The notes beneath the pieces were generated by a model. It worked only from the letters and a program-made list of their open reading frames with translations. It did no database searches and was not told where the DNA came from. The translations under genes and the position numbers were made by a program. This document shows, piece by piece, positions 10,695 through 19,696 of a stretch of DNA of 64,000 nt; position 1 is the first letter of the stretch; each line of letters starts with the position of its first letter. Where the stretch lies: assembly GCA_022453515.1 (NCBI GenBank), contig JAJNNY010000012.1, positions 186,001-250,000 of the forward strand, given 5' to 3'. This DNA is from Astrocystis sublimbata (lineage: Eukaryota; Ascomycota; Sordariomycetes; Xylariales; Xylariaceae).

Positions 10695-11478
10695 ATGAGT
10701 CCACCGAGGGCGGCGCTCCAACGAGCCCCCGGCGCATTGCTCAACTGCCTGCACAACACAACCATACCGTCCGCCCGACCCTTTCTACATGTCCTCCGAC
10801 GCTTCTCACAGACGCAATCATGGGCGACAACCGAGAACCACCCGAACCCCCTACCCTTTCAGTCATACCCTCTGCCCTCGCGGCTGCCGTCCACACCCCG
10901 CAACGAGCCCATACCTGAGACCCCCATCGCCAATCCTTTACCAATAATACACGAGACACGGCCGCCTGCACAAGCGCAAGCACCGCCCAGAGCCGCCGCC
11001 GCCGCCGTGCAGCCCGACAACGCAACTGCAACCGAGCACGAGGCGCAGAAGCCCAAGCCCGCCGCCGCACCCAAGCGCAAACTCAGACCGCGCAAGGCCG
11101 CACTCAAGCTCACTCCTGCGGCCGTCGAGCAGCTGCGCCAGCTGCTGGACCAGCCAGAGCCGAAGCTGATCAAGGTTGGCGTGCGGAATAGGGGCTGCAG
11201 CGGCCTGGCCTACCACCTCCAGTACGTCGACAAGCCGGATAAGTTCGACGAGGAGGTGGAGCAGGACGGCGTCAGGGTCGTCATCGACAGCAAGGCTCTC
11301 TTCAGCATCATTGGGAGCGAGATGGACTGGGTCGAGGACAAGCTGAACGAGCGGTTCATATTCCGGAATCCGAATATAAGTAAGTCATCTGTCATGGCCG
11401 GACGGCGCGCACATCAGCAATGTTCTGACACCCCACACAGAGGAGGAATGCGGCTGCGGCGAGTCATTCATGGTATAA
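10695..11478 (+). CDS. ISA1: Mitochondrial iron-sulfur cluster assembly protein Isa1
   Basis: Exon 1 is 10695-11379 and exon 2 is 11441-11478, with a 61-nt intron (GTAAGT..CACACAG); the product is 240 residues. It is an A-type Fe-S carrier acting late in mitochondrial cluster assembly for 4Fe-4S proteins. The C-terminal HesB/IscA domain (about 135-240) has the three signature cysteines: Cys168 in RGCSGLAYHL and Cys232/Cys234 in EECGCGESF, the latter pair encoded by the tiny second exon. The N-terminus is Arg-rich and lacks acids (RAALQRAPGALLNCLH, FLHVLRRFSQTQS), as expected of a mitochondrial presequence. A Pro/Ala-rich linker (about 75-130) separates it from the domain, which makes the protein longer than the bacterial form. 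The ATG at 10695 is the first in frame. Confidence 0.93.
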
Positions 11479-12675
11479 TCACACGCCAGACGTGTGCTTA
11501 ACGAAATGAAGACACTAGATATACACTCATGCATCGGAAGGCGTTCGTCGGGTTAGATTTGGCGGCTTATCATTGTCCTACGGCATTACAGCAACACAGC
11601 ATCACAGCATCATGGGATACGGGACACGGGACAGGGGCTCTGCTCATTGCAGCAAGCACCATGTTAATGTTAACAAGGCAGAAAAATGCCCGATAATAGG
11701 ACCTGCAGTGGCTATTCTCAAATTGTACATTCAAAGCGTGTGGATTCGCTGCAAATCCAGCTTCAGTATATTCCACTTCTACTACTTTATTGCAGCGAGC
11801 ATTGGTCCCTGTCATCTCAGGTAGCGGAGGTGCGCACATTGTAGGATATAATGAAATGACAGGCGTTTTACGTTTCATTCTCATTGTCGTGAGTGAGGTA
11901 TCCCAGCAAAGTCCAATCACATTTTGATTCTACCTGTCATAACACTAAGGGCCGTTGCATATACGAACACGAAAAACGAATGGTCCTGGGGTCGGGCTCG
12001 ACGTTGACTCCGGCCGAAGCCAACGTAAGAATGCGCTCTTGAGCGTGAGGATATCCTTGCTTGTTATATGCACATAGATAGGCCCTGTGCAGCTGCCAAG
12101 GCATAGAAAGACATGAGGTGCGCCAATCGAGGTGAGCCGTTACGTGATTGTGCCTTTTGGTCCAATATTACTGGTTCAGTAATGACATTTATCTACATAG
12201 TTTCAAATCGTACCTTCGAACCTACACGAAACTTGGAATCAAATATCGGATAAATATTCCATACTGGCTCGGTGCTGAGTCTGCTGCAGAGTTGAGGTAG
12301 CTCCGGTATAAATACATCATCAGACAGGAAACATACCACGCACCCATGCCAAAGTGTGGATCTTGGCCACCAAGCGCACACGGCAAGTTCCATGGATATG
12401 GAGGCTAGAAAGTAGGTATCTCAGAGTAGTGTGACATTTGGTACAGGTGAGTGAGTTATATGCAGAATGCAGAATGCAGTGCTATGTACTTGGATGTGAT
12501 TCAAACGCCGTGTGATTTTTGATCCTCACAGTGCCTTTGTATTTTATTTATACAATTCTATCATTCACTTTTCCTTCCCAAATGCCGTGACCATGCCATC
12601 TCTATACAGAGCCCAATCGCTACCGGAAGTTTTTTGCAGCAAAGAATCTTCATCCATTGGCGGGTATCACAAGAA
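11479..12675. other. Convergent intergenic region
   Basis: This is the 3' flank of ISA1 (plus) and of the Mgs1 gene (minus). An imperfect CAGCATCACAGCATCA repeat lies near 11590-11612. No frame has a recognisable product. Confidence 0.5.
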
Positions 12676-14376
12676 TCAGGCGTCTGGCTCTGCCTCTGCC
12701 AGCTCGGGATCGATCTCTGTGCCCAAGTCCCTCTCCTCCAGGAACCTCCTGCCTACAAGGTCATCAGGTAGGTAATCCTGCTTGACCTTCCCATCTTTAT
12801 AGTTGGGGTTATATTTGTACTCCTTCCCGTAGCCCAGCTCGCGCATCAGCCTCGTTGGCGCGTTCCTCAGGTGGATCGGCACGGGAAGGGCAGCGATGCC
12901 CGGCTCCCGCAGGGCCGCGAAGGCGTTGTTCAGCCCGCGATACGCCCGCGTGCTCTTGGGCGCCAGCGCCAGCGCAACGGCGCAGTGCGCGAGTGGAATG
13001 CGCGCCTCTGGCATGCCGATCTGCTGCGTGGCCGTGAACGTCGACGTCGCGAGCGTCAACAACGAGCTGTCGGCAAGCCCGACGTCCTCGGAAGCGACGA
13101 CGACCATGCGCCGTGCGATGAAGAGCGGGTCCTCGCCGGACTGTAGCATCCGCGCGAGATAGTAGAGCGCCGCGTCGGCGTCGGAGCCGCGCACGGCCTT
13201 GTGAAATGCGGATATGGTGTCGTAGTGCTGGTCGCCGGCGCGGTCGTAGACTAATGTTTTCGTCAGGGAGGCTTTCATGTCCTCCTTGGTCACTTCGCCC
13301 CTGTTCGCAAGAGAGATGGCGAGTTCCAGTAAATTTAGCGCCGTACGGGCATCTCCATCGGCAAAGTTGGCGAGGTAGGCGAGGAACTCGTCGTCGAATG
13401 GCGATGCTGGTGTCGAAGATGTGGAGGGCAGGTCTGATTGTAGCGCCCGCGCCAAGATGCGCTGTATGTCCTCCGACGCGAGCTTCTGTAACGTGAAGGT
13501 GCGACACCTCGACAACAACGCATTGACGACCTTGAAGCTGGGGTTCTCGGTGGTTGCGCCTATCAAGGTGATGGTGCCTGCCTCGACAGGCTTGAGGAAG
13601 ACGTCTTGCTGTGTCTTGGAGAAGCGATGTATTTCGTCACAAAATATAATGGTCTTGCGTCCCGTCAACGTCAACTCGTTAGCTGCATCCGAAAAGAGCT
13701 TCTTGCACTCGGCGACGCCTGAACTCGTGGCGTTCATCTCGATAAAGCGTGACCCGGCCTGCTTCGCTATACACCGCGCTATCGTTGTCTTGCCTGTGCC
13801 CGAGCCACCCCATATTATCATAGACGGCACTCGATTTGTCTCGATCAGGGACCGCAGCACGCCATTGGGACCGACCAGTTCTTGACCGAACACGTCGTCG
13901 AGATTGTCTGGGCGCATGCGCTCAGCCAGGGGTGCGACTCGACTGCTTCTTGTTCTCATCTTCTTCGCGACCGGGCTTCGTGACGCGAGAGACAGTTCCT
14001 CTAGATTGTTGGCACTGCTGCCGTCGTCGCCGCCATCGGCGTCGTGGTCGGAAGCGCCATGGCCGGGTCCCTCGTCGTAGGATCTCTTAGCAGCAGGATT
14101 CTGCCTGGGGGCATCCGCTGCGGCGGCGTTCCCCGCGGGGGCGAGAACAGCATTGAAGGTCGCTTGTCGCTTGGATGAGGGCGTCTGGAAGAAGGTCGAG
14201 GCGGGTCGCTTTTGTGATGCTGGCACGGGGCCATTCGCTTGGGTGGGTGCAGGCGTCGGGGGCGATGGGGACTGCGCAGGCGGGTTCTCGAGAACAAAGC
14301 TTTCACAGCTCGAGTCCAGGTGATCGTTGATTTTAGATGATTGAACCTGCTTCGTGCAGGCCGGGCACTCTACCAT
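12676..14376 (-). CDS. MGS1: Mgs1/WRNIP1-type replication-associated AAA+ ATPase
   Basis: A single-exon gene of 566 residues. An N-terminal UBZ4-type zinc finger (Cys4, Cys7, His19, Cys24) would bind ubiquitin, for example on PCNA. A disordered Pro/Ala/Asp-rich linker follows (about 30-145). The AAA+ core has Walker A GGSGTGKT (190-197), Walker B IIFCDEIH (243-250), sensor 1 in LIGATTENPS (271-280) and an arginine in LLSRCR. The C-terminal MgsA/RarA domain contains ALYYLARMLQSGEDPLFIARR and ends in an acidic tail. The family handles stalled replication forks and maintains genome stability in the nucleus. I start at the ATG of MVECPAC (14376): the frame is open a little further, but without an earlier ATG, and the zinc finger begins right here. 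GC-rich coding sequence produces several long antisense shadow frames. Confidence 0.93.
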   Translation of the reverse strand: MVECPACTKQVQSSKINDHLDSSCESFVLENPPAQSPSPPTPAPTQANGPVPASQKRPASTFFQTPSSKRQATFNAVLAPAGNAAAADAPRQNPAAKRSYDEGPGHGASDHDADGGDDGSSANNLEELSLASRSPVAKKMRTRSSRVAPLAERMRPDNLDDVFGQELVGPNGVLRSLIETNRVPSMIIWGGSGTGKTTIARCIAKQAGSRFIEMNATSSGVAECKKLFSDAANELTLTGRKTIIFCDEIHRFSKTQQDVFLKPVEAGTITLIGATTENPSFKVVNALLSRCRTFTLQKLASEDIQRILARALQSDLPSTSSTPASPFDDEFLAYLANFADGDARTALNLLELAISLANRGEVTKEDMKASLTKTLVYDRAGDQHYDTISAFHKAVRGSDADAALYYLARMLQSGEDPLFIARRMVVVASEDVGLADSSLLTLATSTFTATQQIGMPEARIPLAHCAVALALAPKSTRAYRGLNNAFAALREPGIAALPVPIHLRNAPTRLMRELGYGKEYKYNPNYKDGKVKQDYLPDDLVGRRFLEERDLGTEIDPELAEAEPDA

Positions 14377-15512
14377 GTTGAGCACGCTGGCGCCAGGTAA
14401 TGCCAAAACAGCAAAGGCGACACCGGCGGGGACGGGGACGCCTGTGGAAAATTATTCTGATACGGCCGAGTGAATCATTCGCGACCGTGGACGAGAGTTG
14501 GTAATCTGCTAAGGTAAGAGCTTAAGTGTGTACATACATAGGTATGTACATGTAGATAGATATATGTATATGTAGTATGTGATTCGTCGCAATTCTCCCT
14601 CTTTTCTAATGATTTCTACTTGGTACAGGCATGTGCATTTCAATTCTTGCTCAAGCACTTAGGTACCTAGTCACATTACTTCCCACGACGCGGTGAGGTG
14701 ACGCGATGCAGGGGTCCAACTCTACCTAGTGTGATTAGTGGCCGTCCCGAGCGCCCGGGTGTGGGGCAGCGAGAGGAGACTCGAGACGAGTCGGGGGTCA
14801 GAAGGTACCTAAGTATTCACTGGGGCAGCCGACCTAGGCGAGCTAGGTACGAGTAGGAGTAGGCCCGATCGGCACGCCAGGCTCGCTAGGTTGCAACGTC
14901 TCTCGAGCTGGAGGCACTCGGCCAGGACTCGGCTTCCCTATATGGTGTCTTATCGAATATACCTACCTGACCTAGCCTACCTAATGTACTTATGTAGATT
15001 AGGTGGGGGGGTTGGTTACCAGATTCAAAAAGAAACAGATGGAGATATATATGGAACATCTTGCTGGATATTGAAGCTGATACTAGGCCCTAGGTGCCTA
15101 GATGATACTTGGAGTAATGCTCATTGCTCGGCCATACAAAATGGTAGGTTGATTTCGTGAATGAGGGCGCAGTCAACTCAAGTCTAAAGATTTCCTCCAC
15201 CGAAGGGGCCGAAATTCTTGCACTTGCCATTCCAATCAACCATGTCCGGTTTGGGGTTTCGTCTCGTCTGGGCTGTTCGGGTACTTCAATGTCATGTCGC
15301 AAAGAGCCAAGTATGGAAATCGTGACCCTGCCAACGAGCGCTCAACCGATTCGGGAAAACGCTTTGTGTGCGGGCAATCGGAAACGAACCAGGACAGTAC
15401 AGTTATCCTAGATGGCCAAGTGTTGTGAGAGCTGAAAGTGTAATGGGTATCCTTTTGATTCTCCTGTTCCTAGATCCATCTATTCGACATTTCCACTTCG
15501 CTGTTCACCGTT
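14377..15512. other. Intergenic, dense TACCTAGGTA-type motifs
   Basis: No gene is seen. It holds the richest cluster of short palindromic CCTAGG/TAGGTA words in the window, at about 14525-14580, 14658-14670, 14800-14862, 14958-15002 and 15081-15103, along with a TACATAGGTATGTACATGTAGATAG-like tract. It is the promoter region of the Mgs1 gene and the 3' flank of the Utp12-domain gene. Confidence 0.5.
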
Positions 15513-16715
15513 TCACCTGCCCCTCGACGATTTGGATCTCTTAGAAGGTGGTTCAGGCGCAGCCTCGGCCTCGCTATCCTCCTCCTCGGAATCTACGTCC
15601 TCGTGATCGACCTCATCCTCGTCCAGTACCTCTTCAACATCAAGTTCCTCTCCGTGTTCTGAAGCATCGCTCTGCAAGTCCTCATCCTCTGAATCGCTAC
15701 CCCCGATGCCGTTTGTGATTGGTAGCTCATCATCGTCATCCAAATCCATGACCCCATTAATCATACCAGCATCGCTGTCTTCTCCCTCGACGTAGATAAT
15801 CCCATCATCATCTTGCATATTGTCATCCACATCCGCGCTCGACTGTCGCTGTCGCAGATTGAGTTGCGCATTCATGAGATCCAACTTGCCCTTCAACGCC
15901 AACAGCGAGTTGAGACCTCTAGCACGCTCATCCAGAACGCGCTGTAGCTCGCTCAACCTCTTCACAAGTCCTGGCTGTGCGGCTAACGCGCCTCCGTGGC
16001 TGATGAGAGTAGACTGAACCCAGACCATGAGCATACCAGCTCGCCCAGGCCGCCGGTGCATCCTCGATGCTAGCTTCGTAAGGAGAATGCCCGCGAGAGT
16101 AGAATCGAGTCTCTGGATGGTGTTGACGATGGTTGTACGCTCGGTCACGCTAAGACATGTTTCGAGGATCGTAGAGTCGTCGGTTCGGAGTGCCTGGGCG
16201 AGGACGTTTCCCATTGACGCAGTGCTTAAGATTCCCGAAGCTCTTCCTTTGGTGGTAGCAGCGTTGGATTGGGTTGTTAAGGCTGGAGCCACGTATATGG
16301 TTTCGCCATGCGCGCGGGCGAGTTCGCCCAGTGTGGGTTGTGCCAGCTCTTGGTCGGAATCGGCGTCATTGGCTTGGTTTGATTCCGTCATGGGGTGATC
16401 AGTGCTGGTGTTGTCACTTTGTCTGCCGGCCAATATTACTTTGGAGCTTGGGGCGGCGGGTGTCTCCGTGTCTTTGCGCATCTCGTCGTCGTTTGCGTGA
16501 TCAGATTCATGATCAGAAAGTTCGTACTCGCTACTCTGCGGATCACTAGAGATTTCTATTATAGGTTCCGAATCTCCCGCACTGTCCACTTCGGTTGCTC
16601 CGGCGACTGACACAGCTGCCTCGGACTCATTTATTTGAGGCTTGAGTGGCTTTTTCGCACTTTGCTTCACCACTGGATGGGCGATCCTCGCGGGTGCTTT
16701 CCGCTTGGTCGACAT
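15513..16715 (-). CDS. Utp12-domain nucleolar protein (small-subunit processome, Utp5-like)
   Basis: A single-exon gene of 400 residues. The middle (about 158-282) is a helical Utp12 domain: LAQALRTDDSTILETCLS, then LAGILLTKLASRMHRRPG and VWVQSTLISHGGALAAQP, as in Utp5/WDR43, Utp12 and Utp13 of the U3 snoRNP that makes 18S rRNA. The N-terminus is Lys/Ser-rich with KRKAPAR near the start, and the C-terminal 120 residues are very acidic (D/E runs) before a basic SKRSKSSRGR end, typical of nucleolar proteins. The WD40 repeats found in yeast Utp5 are absent here, and no upstream exon supplying them is evident. The start is the first ATG, MSTKRKAP. The domain call is firm; the exact ortholog is less certain. 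Confidence 0.82.
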   Translation of the reverse strand: MSTKRKAPARIAHPVVKQSAKKPLKPQINESEAAVSVAGATEVDSAGDSEPIIEISSDPQSSEYELSDHESDHANDDEMRKDTETPAAPSSKVILAGRQSDNTSTDHPMTESNQANDADSDQELAQPTLGELARAHGETIYVAPALTTQSNAATTKGRASGILSTASMGNVLAQALRTDDSTILETCLSVTERTTIVNTIQRLDSTLAGILLTKLASRMHRRPGRAGMLMVWVQSTLISHGGALAAQPGLVKRLSELQRVLDERARGLNSLLALKGKLDLMNAQLNLRQRQSSADVDDNMQDDDGIIYVEGEDSDAGMINGVMDLDDDDELPITNGIGGSDSEDEDLQSDASEHGEELDVEEVLDEDEVDHEDVDSEEEDSEAEAAPEPPSKRSKSSRGR

Positions 16716-19696
16716 GATTAAAGAGATTGGTTGGCGAAGGGAAAAAGAATAAACAAAACAAATGAGAGTATTGATGGTCTATGCGCCGGCGATTGTGTGG
16801 CGTATCGATGCTTCTCTCACGGACTCGCAGAGTGTAGGTAGGCTACGAGGGCGTGGCATGAATAGCATAGAAATGAAAGCTTGGGTCCATGGGCCTGGAA
16901 CTTTTTTGCTCGTTTGATAAGGTAGCGCGGGAAGAAGAGCTCAGCTTATCTTGTAGGCTTGGTTTCATTTACACTGTATGTGTCAGGGGTCCCAGTACTT
17001 TGAGCACCTGCCTGAAATAGCCGAGAGGGCGCGTACCTCTCAGGTCCAAGGGCCTCATCGACCTAGCACTAAGTACAGTACTATCTGTTGAGAGATACTG
17101 TACTACCAACAGCTCAAGGCAATCCCCCCAAAAAGAAGCAGCCTCTCACAGCTGGTTCTCCATGCGACAGGTGGCCGCAAGTAGCTACCTACCAGAGCCC
17201 TTCGACTTTGCATTGCATGCAATGTTTCCGCGCTTCGTACTCGTACATGTGCAAACTGGCATTCAAAACTACCTAAATGCTGCAGTACTGTATAGATGAA
17301 TCCCAGTCCCGCGTCCTAAGGTTGTATTTCAGTCTTAACTTAATCCACATACCTGCCCATTCTCAGCCAAAATCTTTTGAAACTCCATTCACCGAGACAC
17401 TCTTGACAGACAACACTTGAAGCCACGAGTCAAAAGCTTGCGCTCATAGACCTACCCATGGGGCTGGGCTAGAGCTGTTGAACTAGGGTCTTTGCGGCCT
17501 GTGTCATTTCAGGGATGCCTATAGTACGCGTCATGATTGGATTTCGTGGTGGAACCCATCTGCTGCTGCAATGCGATCGGACTGTGATTGGCCATAGCTC
17601 GCCCGACTAGGCAAGCAACTTTTCATTCACTTCTCATGAGGTCTACGACTCCACGGTACCTCTCTCTCCTCGCCTTCGAGTAAGGTGCAAGTACCTACAC
17701 GATGGAGCGTGACACCCTAGTCTTGCCGCGGCAGGTTTGCGCTCATCTTGTGCTAAGTAGAAGTGCAGCCGCCCAGCAGGTAAGAGAACATCTGTGTTGT
17801 ATTCCTACTTAGTATGGAGCGTCCGGGCACTCTCTTTCTCAAAGCCTTCGCAAACATCGGGAAATCCCTCCCTTCGAATCTCCCTGCTGACTCGCAGGCG
17901 AGATGGTCAGGACCCGGTACTCGCAGCACGGACTCTCGTGCGCTCTCCATCCGATGACCCGCATTTTCGCATTGCAGATGGCTCTTGATTGGCCAATGGC
18001 TGCCGTGTATAGCGGCACACCGTAGCGTGTGTGCCGTCCAACGCCTTGTCCTACTCGGTACTAATACCCAGTAGCTGTTGGGCTCTGGTGGAGTGGGGTG
18101 CTCAGTGATTTTGGACAGACTGGGGCGCGGCGCGTCTCTACAAATAAGAATCCGGCCCCAGAACCAAAGATTTCGCGGTTTTTTGCTCCGCCTGCGCATG
18201 CACCAGTTGGCTTGACGCGAAAAAGACAGCTCGAGATTTCCCAAGTATTTTTCCATCCTTCCCTCCTATTTCTCCCTGCCTCTCCCCTCTACCCCCCTTC
18301 CTCGGCTGCGCGCCCATTCCAACCAACCACGCAACCAAACTCCTTAAGTCCGAAGCGCCCTCTGCGAAATCAAAACAATAATAACACAGTCTCCCCCAAC
18401 CACGAAACCGAAGTACCTTTGTACTTTCCTCGTCAAACTGCTATCACACGCAACACTTCCAGTAGCAGCATAGTCTAACCTGTCGCCGACGTGCGTGCTT
18501 TCCGCCTGCACGCCTGCACCTGCACATTCGGCAGCTGCGCTCCTTCCAACCTGGAAGGCTACCTTCGGATCTCTCTTTTAATTGCCGTTCTTGTAAAATT
18601 AATACGACTCTTGACCAAAACGGGGTTTTTGCATTCTCCAATCGCAACCCAGGCCCCATCAATCCACCCAACTTTATTTCAACACAACCATCTCGCACCT
18701 GTTCGAGGAGGCATCGTGAAGCTCATCGGCGCATATCCCGGACATCAAGAATACCCACTTTCTTCGTTCAAGCTCGACGTCGCCAATTCTTGAACTGGAA
18801 ACTGTACTTCAACCTTTCATCTGATTGTGCCCAACCTATTTCAATTCAAGTACGTCGGTCAAGCCTTGCATCTATCCACAGCTGTTTCTTTTGTCAATCT
18901 CGCCTTTTCCCTTGACATTTCTATCCTTTCGTCTTTCTTTTCATGAGTCCACCCACAAGCTATTAGTCGATCAGGCCGAAAGTCGGCCGTTGCATCGCGA
19001 GAACAATCGGGTCGCGTTCCGACTCCCGGACCCACGTCGCTTGGTGGTGGCCGAGTTGAAGCCCAATTGCTTCACTTCATTGGTCAATCTCGATATTTCT
19101 TCTTCATCAGCTCCGGTCGAGGCTTTATCTCCCTTGCAACGTGCCCATTCTTCCTGCAAACAAACACGTTCATTTATCTTTCGGTTTTTTTCTCCCTCTC
19201 TCTCTCCAAGGGTGGCTGGCCTGCTTGCCACCGACTGTTTGCTGCTTGGGCAGTGAGTGCACTGGCCAACGCTCCTACGGCTGATGCCTTTGCTAAGGTA
19301 ACCCGTATCTATGAAGCTCCGGCCTGCCTGCCTGCCTAGTGGTCGAGATCCCCCGGCAGCTGCGCCAGCTCCCCCAGCCTTCACCCCCTCCACCCAGACC
19401 AGCCACCTCGCCAGCATTCTTCGCAGTGGAGCATTCTTGTCGCATCGTGCGAATGTGCCGTTGTCGACCATTTCAACGCCACGGTTGAAGTGCAACCCAG
19501 GTCATCACTTGCTTTAATTTGTTCGCATTTTCACGTACTCTGTCTGCATCTTACCTCATTTGTGCGACACGGTCCGGCGCCGATCAATCAAGTGGTATCT
19601 CACTAACCAGTCACCAAGCCAGTCCATGCACATACAACGGTCGCGCACCTGAGCATCGAGTTTCTGCTCCGTCAATTGGCCTTGGCGGGTTGATGA
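16716..19696. other. Divergent promoter and long CT-rich leader before BDF1
   Basis: This 3-kb stretch lies between the divergent Utp12-domain gene and BDF1. From about 18,230 onward the plus strand is pyrimidine-rich (for example 18248-18305 and 19188-19212), as fungal transcription-start regions and leaders are. A CCAAT-containing GATTGGCCAATGGC lies at 17987-18000. Many short upstream frames are open (the longest 18098-18478 and 18825-19256), but none looks like a protein. Leader introns are possible but cannot be proved. Confidence 0.45.

Noticed and set aside
12809..13507. Long alternative frame inside the Mgs1 gene
   Set aside because: It is a GC-rich shadow of the AAA+ coding sequence, with Arg/His-rich composition and no domain.
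18098..18478. Plus-strand frame of 126 codons before BDF1
   Set aside because: It starts at a non-ATG codon and its Pro/Ser/Asn composition fits translation of CT-rich leader DNA.
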